64,000 nucleotides of DNA from Rostratula benghalensis. Lineage: Eukaryota > Chordata > Aves > Charadriiformes > Rostratulidae. The position numbers were made by a program, and so were the translations under genes. This document shows, in pieces, positions 13,201-25,574 of the stretch. The notes beneath the pieces are model-generated. The model saw only the letters and a program-made list of their open reading frames with translations. It was not told the DNA's origin and did no database searches. The first letter of the stretch is position 1. Each line of letters opens with the position of its first letter. Location of the stretch: assembly GCA_013399305.1 (NCBI GenBank), contig VXAI01000337.1, positions 529,110 to 593,109 of the forward strand. Direction: 5' to 3'.

Positions 13201-16200
13201 TTAGGAATCTCAACCTGCCTGGGAGCAGGGAGAACCTGGCCCCGGGTTCCTTCTTGAGCCCCCAAGAGCACTGTGGCTGCTGCTCCCTTCTTCCATAGTT
13301 CATGGACATCTTCTGACCGATCCCTTCCCCTCAAGTTTGACTTTTTGGATAGAGAGAAGTCTGACTTAAGCTTTCTTCTCCTGTTCAAGGGAAGCCTTCT
13401 GCGTAAGCCCCTGGCTTGCTGTAAAACCCTACCATGAAGGCAACGCTCTCCCCTCGCTTTGTTGTGTTACTGGGTTAAATGTCCAGGTCTCCTGCTCAGT
13501 GCAGATGAAAGGTGCTGTATAGCTCAGCTGTGCTGCCTTGCTGAGCATTACGTGCTGGAGGCTGCTTCAGAAAACATTTCTGTGCTCCTTTTGACCTCTG
13601 CTGTGTCTTCCTGTCCACCTTCGCTTGTGAGGATGCTGGAGACTCTTCACTGAGAGAAGAGGAAAGAGGAGGATGATGGCACTTCAGAAAGCAGTAACTC
13701 CTGTTTAGTAGAGAGAGCAGCATATTGTGTCCAAAACTGTGGTTCATGGTCTGCAAACTGTTAAGCTGCTGCTTAACTTTTACACGTTGAGTATGTTGCT
13801 CTCAGAAGTGCTTTGACACCGAGAGTCCCCATCATTTGGGATGGGTGACACAGAGGGGTGAGGTGACACCGCAAACAGTAGTATGGTGAGCATGCCACCA
13901 CCAGTGTCAGGAATGAAATTTATCTAGACTTGTTGCTTGGAGACCTTCAGGGGCTGGTCTGCTGTTCTGTTTTTTCCATGATGATTCTTTTCAGTGGAAA
14001 ACTGGCTTATTTGATTAGATGAAAACTTGTGTGGTAAAAATCTTGAAAGTAAGAGGGTGCTTGGGAGGAGTTTTAGTTTCTAAATGAAAAACTTTCTTAG
14101 CAGGATAAAAATAGAGAATTACTTTATGGGGAAAGAAGTCACTTCCCTGCTAGCTCTGCTGGGTGGCCTTCAGCCGTGAGGAAGTGGGGAAGTCACCCTC
14201 AGCTCCTCTGGGCCACGACCAGCCCTGGTGGTTTTCCAGTGAAGAAACTAGAGTCACACCAGGGCTGTGCTTTGGCCGACTAAATTTTAAGGGATATAAG
14301 AATCTGTATGAAAAGTGCATTTTAATTCTTGCCAGGTACAGCTTCCCTCCCTGTAAGACATGGCATCTGCTCAGCGTTGCATCATGAAGCCCACACAGGT
14401 TGCTTCACGTTTGGGGGTTCACAGCTAAACAGCACTGACTGCTCACAGTCATACCTGGGGAAACAACCACACAAGCACTAGTGTCCTTGCATAGACTTCT
14501 GAGCTTCTCTGTCAGGAGACTGGCAATTGTTTGATGATTTTGTGGAAAATAAATGATCTCGGCTCTCACCGTAGTCCCTAAATTCATTTTCAGCTGTGAC
14601 AAGAGCCGGGATTTGAGCTTGGGTCCCCAAAAGTGAAATGCAGTTAATTAGTCCACTCCATCATGTAGCTGCTCTCCGTTAACAAAGGCAGTACATTCAG
14701 CCAGACAGTTCTTGCTCACAGGTGCTGCCAACCTTTTGAGCTGTGTGTATGGCAGGGTCTGCTTGCTCAGAGCGTGGAGTCCTTGTTTGCATCCCCTTGC
14801 AGCAGCGCTTCTTAACCCCTCCGCACAGCCCCCTCGTAACGCTGCTGGTCTCCAGTTGGGAAACTGCTGGCTCCAGTTTATGCTTTAAGCTTGAATGATG
14901 GCTTTCGTCATGGTAATGGCTGTGGGGTGCAACCAAGGTACTCTGCAGAGTAAAGGGGAGAAGGGTTTTTTTTATACTGAGAGCTTGAGGCTTCAGGACG
15001 AAGGCTCATGGTGATGTGGCATTAGTCTTATTTATGGTAACTTGTGAATACGGGGCTCAAGCAACATCAGAGGGGCAAAGTGAGATGGCCAAAACCACTT
15101 GGTGTCTGGGGTGGAAGCAGGATGTGTGAGCCCTCATCTGGAGTCTTGCTGTTCCCACCAGACCTGATCTCCCTGGAAGAGAGAAGCTTGTTTGCATCAG
15201 ACACTGATAAGCAAGAGCTGGTCACCAAATGCTGCTGCGTTTGGGCGGGTGTGGTGAGGTGTAGCTTGAACTAAACAAGCAAGAAAGAACTGGTGTCACT
15301 GGGGGACTCTCCAGCACTGCTCCTGGCAGGTCAGGGGAGGTGTTGAAGACTTTTACTTTCCATCTTCCCATTGGTTTGGGTTTAGTGGCCCGGGCAGGGC
15401 AGCGTGCTCCTTGAGCAGAGCAGGCTGTTGGGAACTTTTCCTACTTGACCATTGCCCTCACTTAACTCTTTTCTTCTGCAAAGGAACTGCTTGGATTAAA
15501 GTTTGTTGGCATTTGAGTCCTTTGCCATATCATGATGTTGTACAGCTTAAAAATAATATATTTTTTTTTCCTTATGCAAATCTAAATTTGACTGCTGCTT
15601 CTGCAGTGTCCCAGGATTTAGTAAACTGGGGAGAGGGACAGCCCTTAGTCTAGGTATAACCACTGGCTGTAGTGTGTAAGAATTTGTCTGCAGTTTGAAA
15701 GGCACAGGGCCTTCTTTTCAGACCCTGGCATCTATTTAGATCCAGGCTGTTGAGTGCTTGGCTGCTGCTTGAAATCTGCCCTCGCTGATACCGTCATCCA
15801 GAGCTCGTGTATGCAGGCAGTGCCACGTGGTTGAATGCAAGCCCTTGCACAAAAAGTCATCTCCACGTAGAACGTGAACAGGGCTAGCTGTGTGAGTGGA
15901 GAGCGGGTCAAGACCCCTTGAAAACAGAAGCATATTGACGTTGTTAGCCCAAGCTGTGGAGCATATTTTCCTTGAAATTTGTTCTTCAATATTGTCCTTG
16001 GCATCTTTTGAATTAAACATGCCCTAAGAATTGTTTTGCTGGGATTTTGACTGTTCTGGAGGACTGGATGTTGGGTAGCTACTATCAAGAGGCCAAGAAG
16101 GTAGCGTGACCTACTGAACATGGGGCAAGATGCATAGGCACTAGCAGCAGGGAAATATAAGACAAGGGAATGTGTGGTAGAAAATGTGTACAAGGTAAAA

Positions 16201-17189
16201 CTTGCGCAGCCAGCCTTTCTGCAGCAAATAAAGCAAGGTCTTACTGACCTTGGCAGCTATACAGGGCAGCCTTTGCATAAGAATGACTTGTGCTTAATAT
16301 ACTAGAGAAATTATTCAGGGACAAATACTCCTGTTTTCTGTGGTGCTGGGGATGCTGTCTTCCTCTTCCGTCTCTAGTTGCAACACAGAAACACAACTGC
16401 ATTGCAGACACAGGGTAAGAGAAGCACCCGACCCCTCTCAAGCAACTTCCACTTCTGCTTCCTGTGGTCTGGAGAAGGAAATCTGGTCCTGTCCTCCTGG
16501 AGAAGCCAGACCCCTCCAGTGCCTTAGAGCAGCTGCCTTTTGAGAACAGGCAGTGGCTGGATATAAAGGCAGCACAAATGTCTTCCTTAATTAGTCTGTG
16601 CAGTTTGTGTCTGCTAATGAGATCTGCTCCATTCAAGGGACCAGGGAAGTGCTGTGAGAAGGGCTTTGCTCTCCATGCTGTGCTATGGTGAGGTGACCAA
16701 AGAGGTGTAGACCTGCAGGCTGCCACAAGCCTTAAATGCCAGGAGATACAGAGCCAGGTAGAAGCTTTACTTTCCCCGAATGGATTTGTCAGCATTTCCC
16801 ATGCCCTTGCACTTGCCTGCAGCCCTTGGCCAGCCCTAGCCCAGCTCACCCTCCCCTCAGTGAGGGCAGCAGCTACCATGGAGCCCATACAAAGTGGTTC
16901 CCTGCACCAGAGCCCAGTTTCCTTCCAGATGGATGGTGAGCTGGCTGGAGACTCTGCTCCCCACGTTCTGGGGCTAGGCCAGTCCCTGTGCCATCACCAT
17001 TCATCTCTGCTGGTGGTGCTGCTTAGTAGACCTTGCTACTTACTCAGTACCACTGGTTTTTTGTGGGTTTTTCTTTCTCTTCCTCTCCCACTGGAGAGAT
17101 CAGCCCCCTAAATGCCCGTGTTGAAGGGCAAAGCTATCTTGAGAGTTTTGGCAGAGCAGGCTCTCTGAGGTCTCTCTATCAGGAGGGGG

Positions 17190-17450
17190 CCAGAGATGTT
17201 CTTTGTTGATATCGATCATGGGAAATGTAATTAATGCAGCTATAAAGTGTTAAATGTTAAATTAAAATGGGAGATTTAAAAGCAGTCAATAGATCAATTC
17301 CAAGGCTGGGATGAAATGCGTAGACTTTCAAACAATAATCAGATTTCCTATAAAATCTCCACTGTGTGTAATTAAAGGGTTGAAATATTAAATCAGGTGT
17401 TAGAGGAGTGAAATTTAGATGATGTTGAAGGAATGAAGGTCCAGACAAAA
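17190..17450. other. AT-rich candidate conserved non-coding element
   Basis: The segment is AT-rich, free of repeats, and dense in homeodomain-type TAATTA/TTAAT cores. It has a GATATCGATC palindrome near 17208-17217 that resembles ONECUT/CUX sites, and an AACAAT SOX-like core near 17330. Such clustering is typical of vertebrate developmental enhancers, but no alignment was possible here, so the call rests on composition and motif density only. Confidence 0.25.
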
Positions 17451-19123
17451 AGAGACCTCCTGTCTTGCGGGCAGAATCACCAGCTGGGCAGAAATGGTGT
17501 AGAGCTTTGGGAGATGTGCTGAATCAGCACGACTAAAACCCCCAAAAGACGAGAAGGATGGGAAAACTGCAAAAAAATTCATGCTGCAGTGCTGAACATC
17601 TGCACCGTTTGGGCCCTTGTAGTCTGCTGGTGCTTCTGAGACCTTGGTTCATCCACGTGCACCTACACCTGCCTGTCCTGTTGTTGGCAAGTCAGCCTTC
17701 TAGACGGGGAGGACAGCACCTTTAAAGCTCACCCTAGCAGGAAGTACTGCTGTACAAAACATTTTGCCAAGAAGGAAAAATACTAATTACCCACTGTCCC
17801 CACGTTTCAGTGGTAGTCAGTAAGAGCAAAAGGTACGATGGATGTATGTTCAAAGTAAGATTGATGGGTGCAAAATTAGGCTCAGTGCTACTGCCAGTGT
17901 GTTATATGGGGTGTCCTAGGGCTTGTGGCTTTTTCAGGACATTTCTTTGAAGCTTGTGTTTTTCCCTTTCCCTATGATCTATAACGAAATAAGCAGAAAA
18001 GGCTCCAGTGTAGCAACTCGCTATTTTAAACCGCCCTGGGAGTACGGATACCAAAGTCTGCTTTAGGGTCAGCATCAGGCTTTGCTCTTCCAGTAAACTT
18101 AATTTTCTGATGCTGCAAGCTGTACAGGAGGCTGTAGGAAGCATCCATTCCCTGAATGTTCATCTTTACTCTGGTGCCTGAAGGCGTAATTCAAAATATG
18201 GGACAGACCTAGTATTTACTGCAGGCGCTGCACCCGGCAAGGTAACATTACCATGGGGTGGAGGGTAAAAAAGCCACTTCCCTGCTAGATAAGACAAACT
18301 GGCTCATTAGCTCTGAGCACTAATTTACTAACCTTGTCCTGTACCTGTGACGTGATTATCTTTTGAAGACATAGCTTTAATGCTCTCCAGAGCCTTGAAA
18401 GACGCATGTTTTAAGAGTATGTTCTCATTTTGCTTTATAATCCTGGTGGCAGCCTCCGCAGTGTAGTTCTTGAGGTTTAAATGCTGATTAGGTGAAGGGA
18501 TTGTAATGTAACCCCACCCAGCTGGTCATCAGTCCCTTCAAAATGCCTTGTGATTCTGATCATTACTGCTTAATTGCAAGTCATGCCTCACCCATGGAGT
18601 GAGCCAGGCTGGAGTTTACCTTGCTCCTTGCAGAACGGAGGGTGAAGAGCAGCCAAGAAGGTGCCTGTAGGCAGAGGAGCACTTTCCTGGAGCTTTCGTA
18701 GAAAGGTTTCTAAAAAATTTCCACCGTGGTGTAGCTGGGCAGAGGTAACCTGAGCTTTGGAAAAGTGCCTTGGTGCTGTAGCCTACAAAGGAGCTTTAAT
18801 AACAAAGTCTGAATGTGGGGGTTAGTTAAATTGAGGCCCTTTTATTCAAGGTCACCGTTAATTATTTTTTTAATTGTAAGCTTGCTCCCAAGTCTGGGGT
18901 GGCAAATGAGACTTGCTACATTGAACTTCAAGAAAGCATTGGAAATTGTGGCATTTCATCCCATGATTACTCTATGTCACCCCGAGCCTCCAGTTTAAGC
19001 GTAAAATAAGCTTTGTAAACTGCTGTACATAGATTTTTAATTTCCCAACAGGATTTGTCTCTGGGAAGACACTGATGCTTGGTCCGCAGCATACTGTAAA
19101 ACCAACCAGAGGGAAGGCAGGGA

Positions 19124-19163
19124 GATTGGACTCCAAAGGCAAGGTGTGATTGGACTCCAAAGG
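19124..19163. repeat. Short direct duplication (16-bp unit, 24-bp spacing)
   Basis: GATTGGACTCCAAAGG occurs at 19124-19139 and again, identical, at 19148-19163. This is a small local tandem duplication in non-coding DNA, and no function is apparent. Confidence 0.9.
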
Positions 19164-19472
19164 AGATCTTTCTCCTTCGCAGGAGGCATGGTAGATCTAT
19201 GGAGGTCCTTGTCAAATGATGTTGTGGGCACATGACGTTTGAACAAGCCCTGGGGAGACAGGGCAAGTACTAAGTTGGTTGGGGGATAGTGAGCAGGGAA
19301 ACCACAGCAGGCTCAGGAGGTTAAGAAACAGAGGGATTCTGGAGAACATCTGGGTGGGAGATGGTGCATGTCTGTCTTGCTGTTACCCTTGGGCACCTGT
19401 ATTTGCTGCCAGCTCCTTGTCTCCAGCTGGGTTTCAGGTGAAGGAGGGTTGTTCCTACATTCTCCTGCTGCT

Positions 19473-19474
<2 letters not shown>

Positions 19475-19514
<40 letters not shown>

Positions 19515-19520
19515 GGGGGG
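19475..19520. repeat. Poly-G tract (39 G, then T, then 6 G)
   Basis: An uninterrupted run of 39 G at 19475-19513 is followed by T and six more G. On the + strand it could fold into many G-quadruplex registers. Tracts this long are unstable in replication and hard to sequence, so the assembled length may be wrong. The proline-rich and glycine-rich open frames that cross it are artefacts of the repeat. Confidence 0.95.
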
Positions 19521-20929
19521 CTTGCCCTTTCTGTCTGCATGTGGACAGGAGCAGAGGAAGGACTTGCAGGCAACAGACCACTCCAAAACATTGTGTTTGA
19601 GGGCTTGGGTGCTGGAGGGCAAGTCCAGCTTCCCATGACTGCCTGCCCTCCCTGAACCATTCCTGTGGTTCTGATCCCATTTCTGCTGGGTTGGCTCCAC
19701 CTACACCTTCAGTAGGAGACCTGCAGCTCTAAGCAGCACAGGAGGGATAAAAGGAGGCTTTGCATTTTGTCCTGCACACTTTCCCACTGCTTAGCCTTCT
19801 CTTACTCCTTTCCTAGAGAAGATATCAAGCCGCAGAGCAAATGCTTGTCTCAATCCTCCTGGATGCCTTGACGGCTCCCTCAACTGTACCCCCCCACCGA
19901 TTACTCCCCTGGTTTAACTCTGTCCTTGCAGGTTTTTAAGGGGAAGCTCCTTGCTGTCTCATTCCTAGTGGGCAGAGTTGGCTGCTGCTCCTCCACCTGA
20001 GTTCCAGTGATCTTGGCAGAGCAGACACCGTGCCTGTGTCAAGTCCCAGTCCTGTTTTTCCTGACCTGAATGCATGGAACAGCTTGTTCTCTGCTTGTCT
20101 GTTAACCCTTGCTCTTCCTTTGTTCTGTGTTGGCTCTGCTGGGCAGGGTCAGCTCTGCACTTGGGGTTTAGGGGCAGTGCCTGTGAAAGGAGCTAATTGG
20201 CTGTTTGATGATGGCTCTTCCCAGCTGAAGATCTGCTCCCATGAGGTATTTAAGCCCCTGTTTCATGTATCTGTGCCAATCAGATTAGCTGGTGCCAAGA
20301 AAGAGCATGGCCTCCTTGCTCTTGAATGCACCCTTTTTCCTCCTTACCTGTTTATCCCAGTCAAGCCACTTCCCACTCAGCCTGAGTTCTTTTATTTAGC
20401 TTTGTTCCTTCCTTTTCATTTTCACAGCCTTATTCTAGCCCATCTCCTTTCTCCCTGACCTGGGTTTTGACATCCAGTTTAATGACAGAGTAAACCCTGT
20501 TCCCTGTTGTAGTGTTTGCTGCACCGGGCTGTTCTTGCTCTTGATTCCCTCCACTCCACTTACCCTGTTGTAACTTGGATTCCCTTTAATGTACAGAGTA
20601 GAGAGATCTCCAGGTCAGCGAAGCTGCTGAAGGCTCTCATCTTCCCAGGAAAGAAGAGGAAGCAGGTTGGGGAAGGGAGCATGACCCAGAGCAGCCCAGC
20701 TGCAGTCAGTTCCCGGGGCTGTCAGTCAGCCCCAGGAATCTCTCTGCTCTTCTCCCAGCCAGACCCTTCACTCTCTTCTTGCTGATTTTGACAAGGGATT
20801 CACCGTTGCAAAAATAAGCTTAAAACCCCCTCGAGCTGACAGTACCAAGCATTCCAGCCCAGCCGTGTGTGCCAAAACAGACCCATCCCCTGCCTCTTGC
20901 AAGGCCCCACCTTTATCCTTATTCTAAAA

Positions 20930-21470
20930 ATAAAATGCAAGGACATTCCTTCCTAGTTACTGTTCTGTTACTCTGACCTCATTAGACTTTCCTAATGCAA
21001 AATTTCATTGAAATCCTCAATTAGCGGTGAAAACAAATGAGACAATTGGACTTCCTCTGGAAAAAATGCATCTGTATCATAGGGAATTTCAGGGAGCCAA
21101 ACTTCCACTGCGGAGTTTGTGCTGTACCCATGTGTTCCCTTGTAATCCATTTAGTAAACAAAGTTGTCTTCACACTTAACAGAATTTAAAACAATTTCTA
21201 TCTGAGCTGATTTCCCTCCCCAAATTGAAATGAATTGCTTCTGTACTGTTAGAAGGAGCAAAGTTCCCTTAACTGGGCTTGTAAGAGCAGCTTTTTTTCT
21301 AGGACAACCCCAACCCCACCCCCCGAGCTGAATATATTTTGGGGTTTATGTATGTGTGTGGACATTGGAATGATAGCCAGGTGATGGATTGCTAAGCCAC
21401 ATCATAAATTCAGTTTGTTGGACACCTTTGATTACCTCCTCTACACTCTGCCCGTAATCATTCTCCTTCA
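20930..21470. other. AT-rich candidate conserved non-coding element
   Basis: About 540 bases of low-CpG, repeat-free, AT-rich sequence with ATTAG homeodomain cores, ATGCAAAAT-type octamer-like elements and no open frame of note. It differs in texture from the TG- and CA-rich flanking DNA. Conservation has not been tested, so this is a pointer only. Confidence 0.2.
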
Positions 21471-23564
21471 AACATCCTTCTAATGTTCTTAACAGCAGCC
21501 AATTAAAACAAAGGCTTCATTTGCCGTATATCCTCCTCTTTCTTCTGCCATCACCCAAGCTCCTTCCTTTGCGTGGGTCAGGGGGGAAATAAATGCACAG
21601 AAGAATGGTGATTCGTGGTGTAGCCTCAAGGCTTGAAGGAATACATCCCTATTTGTTTGGGGACAGAAATCCAGCCAGGCAGGGGTGGGTGCTCGTGCAT
21701 TTGCAAGGTGCTGGCTATGAGTGGCTGTGGGCTGCGTGGTGGTGGCAAGAGGGACAAAGGATGGTGTATGTGGAAGGCACTGTTGGTACACCTTCCCCGG
21801 CTAGCTACAGCCCACCTTCTCAGGCCTCCTGGTGTCAAATTCAGTAGTTTCATGCTGAGTCATAGGATTTCTGAAAGAAAAGCATGCCATGGGCTTTGAG
21901 TGGGAAATGGGAAGTAATTCAAGTCACTAGGATTTCCACCCGGGGCAGGGGAGAAAGCTGGAGGCTGTTTTGTTACAGATGCAGGAAGGTATGGGGAGAA
22001 TTGAAGATCTGAGGATTTCAGATTGGTGTCTGTGACTCGGGCTTCTCGGGGAGAAGAGAGGATGTGCAAGTCCCTGAAAAGTTGATGCATCTGCCTGGCA
22101 GTGAGATGAGGAGCAATGAATAACAGGTTTTGGGGTGTGTGAAAGGCAGGAGAGGCCAACAGACAAACTCTGAATGGGTTGGGAAGTGCCTCCAGGGCAA
22201 CTTTGACTTCTCCTTGCCTTTTTCAGGGCTTAGCTGTGTTGGCTCCTCTCTGCATGTGTCCTCAACCACTTTGTGCCCCACAGCGGGGAGGGGGTGGGGG
22301 CACTGGGCAGACAGCCCTTGGCCACCAGCTGTGAGTGAGTGTCACTTGGTGCCAAAGTGCCAAAGTAGGCTGCCAAAAGTGGTCCTTGGGCCTTCTGGGT
22401 GCCTCTTGGCTCGTCCGCTCCCCAAGGCGTCCCAGAGCAGTGCATCCCTTCCGTGCTGGGAGGGTGCTGACTGCTGTGTGAGCAAGACTGTAGTTGTTGG
22501 ACGTGCCTTTCATCCTGTTGGGGCAGATACGTGGGTGCGTGCATGCCTTCAGCTCCCCCTCCCCTGTCCCACTTCACCCTGCACTGAGCGTGGGCTCTGA
22601 GGCAGATGTGTTCACCCGGTGCTCGTTACGGCCCTTCCTGTGGTAGTTTCTCAGTGCCTGCCTGCCCAACGTCACAGAGAGATAGGGACAGAACAGTCCC
22701 TGTTTGCAGAGGGACTGAGTGACTTGTCACTTGTGGCACCTGTGGCTGCAGCGAGGTTTGAGCCCCTCTTCCCAGTCTGGCCCTTGGAAACTAGAGTATC
22801 CTTCCTAAGTGGTGACCTGTGGCGGCGACCTGCATGATGACAATACCTCTGGGGTCTGGGACTGGGCTGCTCTGCATTCTCACTGGTATCTGGAAGTGGA
22901 AAATACACTCTCAGTCGTCCCTCTGTTTGCTTTTCCGGATTTCCTACATATTCTAAATTCTTTCTTTTAATCCTGAAAGAAATTATCCTAAGTACGCTGG
23001 AGGTTTTTCTTACTGGTCTTTTGGTCTCCTTCTGTCATCGTGTGTTTGATTTGCAACCTGAGGATGCTGTTAGCCATCTGAGTTGAGGAATAAAGTCAAA
23101 GACTTCCTATTTCCTGACTCTTGAACCTTTTCACAAATGTTTCTTGGGTACCTTTGTGCACAGTATGCCCTTCCATATAGCCCATAAATGATAGGTATTT
23201 TCCTTACTGTGCATGAGTCCTCATTTTTAACACATGGTGTAATTCGGATGGACTTGAATGTAGTAGCATGAAGGCTTTGGAGGCCTGCCCTGTGCGAAGG
23301 GGAAAATTACTGTCTGGCCCAGAGCAGTGGCTTTGTGATGACTGCATTGTGTTCTGTGTTTGTACCAAACTGGTTTGCTGCCAAGGTACTTATGGCTTAT
23401 CCAAGCGCTCAGTACAAAGAATGCTAAAAGAAAAACTATTTTTGTTTTCTGTGAATTCTTCCAGCTGAGAAAGAATTCAAACCACTGTCCGAATGCTGTC
23501 CCCTCTTTCTGCAGGCCGGTGGTCGCCAGGTAGGACAGCTGGCACATGAGTGCCTGAAATCACA

Positions 23565-23585
23565 GTGTGTGTGTGTGTGTGTGTG
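23565..23585. repeat. (GT)n microsatellite
   Basis: About ten GT units between CACA and GCAGGAGC. Simple repeat. Confidence 0.85.
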
Positions 23586-24239
23586 CAGGAGCACATTTGT
23601 GCTTTGAGGAGATGCAGTGCGGGACCCAAATGGAAAATGCCTTCCTCATTGGAGAAAACCTGTCTCCTTGAGCCAGCAGGTTCTGTGTTTGAGAAGTCTG
23701 GTGTGGGAATTTTCCAAGCACGAGTTATGTGTGCATGGGCAGAGGCATCTGTGAAACACCAGACCTGGGCAGGTCTCTCATGTATGCACGTCTTACAGCC
23801 TCCCCAAAGCCCCAGGCCTCCTCTGCAGCATAGTGAACGGCTGAGTTGAGCTGCTATTTCACTGCTGCTCCTGCTGAATGGAGTATCCTGCCTGGCTTAA
23901 GGGCTAGGGCCGTGCTTGGACCTCAGGAGGGGCCCGTAGGTTGTTCCTGCTAGCAGAATCCCAGGAAGGGCAGTGGAGTAAAGGCATTCCCTCCTGTCAG
24001 CTGGCCCCCTCAGCCTGCCCAAACACGCGCAGACACTTATCTGATTGGCAAGGACCTTGGGGGGGTTTGTTGAACGCTGAGTAGGATAATCAGATAGATT
24101 GTGGGATACATCTGCTTGATCCTATTTCTTATGATTACGTGGTGGGGAACAAGCCTTAATGAGCCTTGGCCTTTCCTGTCTCCTCTGAAGATTTGTTTGA
24201 CTCCATTGAGCTCTCTCTTTGTGTTAGACAGCTCTTTTT

Positions 24240-24328
24240 GTGCTGGAGATGGAAGCATCCACCTCTGAAGCTGGCTGTGCTTTGAGACGGGGCTTGGATT
24301 AGCTGACCTCCAGAGATCCCTGCCAACT
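24240..24328 (+). repeat. CR1 LINE 3' end fragment, sense orientation, diverged
   Basis: The right part, GGCTTGGATTAGCTGACCTC then CAGAGATCCCTGCCAAC, matches the CR1 3' end consensus pattern in sense orientation. The left part (GGAAGCATCCACCTCTGAAG region and the GCTTTGAGACGG stretch) fits the preceding CR1 segment with substitutions. The octamer tail is replaced by a T-rich run. The left boundary is uncertain. Confidence 0.65.
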
Positions 24329-24788
24329 TTTTTTTTTTTCCCCCTCTTTTGTGTTTGCAGCTGGTGTAATTGTGGTCCTAACCCCTCCCAAGTGGTGCTG
24401 GCATTGGAGGAGATTTGAGCAGTGCTTCACAGCAGTGCTGTAGCTGCTTCTGCACCGCAGAGGAGATCTTTCTTTCAGGTTGGCCACGCTGCTCCAAGGT
24501 GGCTCTCTTGGCACAAGGAAGGTGCCTCCCACAGGAGGCTCTTAGAAGGGCTTTGCCAGGCAGCTCCCAATGGAAGGGAGCACCCTTCTCTGTGTTCTCT
24601 GTGGCTGGGGAGCAATGGGTGCTGTGCTGGAGTCTGCCTCAAGCAAAACTGCTTGGCTGCCTATCAGTGGAGCATTCCCAAGAATGCTGATGTCACCCAG
24701 GTGTGGGATCGCAGGGGATCTCTTGCCTTGTACTCTAACTGGTCCCAAGTAAGCTGATGGCAGGAAATCAAAAGCCCAGACCAGAGGG

Positions 24789-24812
24789 AAAAAAAAAAAA
24801 AAAAAAAAAAAA
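24789..24812. repeat. Poly-A tract (24 A) beside the assembly gap
   Basis: Twenty-four consecutive A sit 57 bases left of the N block. Such tracts often stop assembly or polymerase and may explain the gap. It could also be the tail of a retroposed sequence, but no retrocopy is visible to its left. Confidence 0.9.
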
Positions 24813-24869
24813 GAAACGTGCACTTGTGGTTATTCTAACAACAAATCTGTTCAGCAAAAAAGGGGGAAG

Positions 24870-25574
24870 NNNNNNNNNNNNNNNNNNNNNNNNNNNNNNN
24901 NNNNNNNNNNNNNNNNNNNNNNNNNNNNNNNNNNNNNNNNNNNNNNNNNNNNNNNNNNNNNNNNNNNNNNNNNNNNNNNNNNNNNNNNNNNNNNNNNNNN
25001 NNNNNNNNNNNNNNNNNNNNNNNNNNNNNNNNNNNNNNNNNNNNNNNNNNNNNNNNNNNNNNNNNNNNNNNNNNNNNNNNNNNNNNNNNNNNNNNNNNNN
25101 NNNNNNNNNNNNNNNNNNNNNNNNNNNNNNNNNNNNNNNNNNNNNNNNNNNNNNNNNNNNNNNNNNNNNNNNNNNNNNNNNNNNNNNNNNNNNNNNNNNN
25201 NNNNNNNNNNNNNNNNNNNNNNNNNNNNNNNNNNNNNNNNNNNNNNNNNNNNNNNNNNNNNNNNNNNNNNNNNNNNNNNNNNNNNNNNNNNNNNNNNNNN
25301 NNNNNNNNNNNNNNNNNNNNNNNNNNNNNNNNNNNNNNNNNNNNNNNNNNNNNNNNNNNNNNNNNNNNNNNNNNNNNNNNNNNNNNNNNNNNNNNNNNNN
25401 NNNNNNNNNNNNNNNNNNNNNNNNNNNNNNNNNNNNNNNNNNNNNNNNNNNNNNNNNNNNNNNNNNNNNNNNNNNNNNNNNNNNNNNNNNNNNNNNNNNN
25501 NNNNNNNNNNNNNNNNNNNNNNNNNNNNNNNNNNNNNNNNNNNNNNNNNNNNNNNNNNNNNNNNNNNNNNNNNN
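24870..25574. other. Assembly gap, 705 N
   Basis: Every base is N, so nothing can be said about content. The three long open frames that cross it (24757-25614 +, 24768-25664 - and 24835-25821 -) exist only because N codons were not counted as stops. Confidence 1.

Larger units (their letters stand above)
10251..24239. other. Non-coding DNA, no gene supported
   Basis: About 14 kb with only short, motif-free open frames. It contains AT-rich, low-CpG patches (about 17190-17450 and 20930-21470) that look like conserved non-coding sequence, a long poly-G tract at 19475-19520, a small duplicated segment at 19124-19163 and a GT repeat near 23565. The most economical reading is first intron or 5' flank of MBNL3. 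Confidence 0.6.

Noticed and set aside
16241..16888. 215-codon minus-strand open frame
   Set aside because: No ATG context, domain or splice structure supports it. The composition matches the surrounding intronic DNA, and single frames of this size are expected in 64 kb of moderate GC.
19279..19700. Several overlapping frames with long poly-glycine or poly-proline stretches
   Set aside because: They are produced by the 39-base G-run read in different frames and show no conserved flanking sequence.
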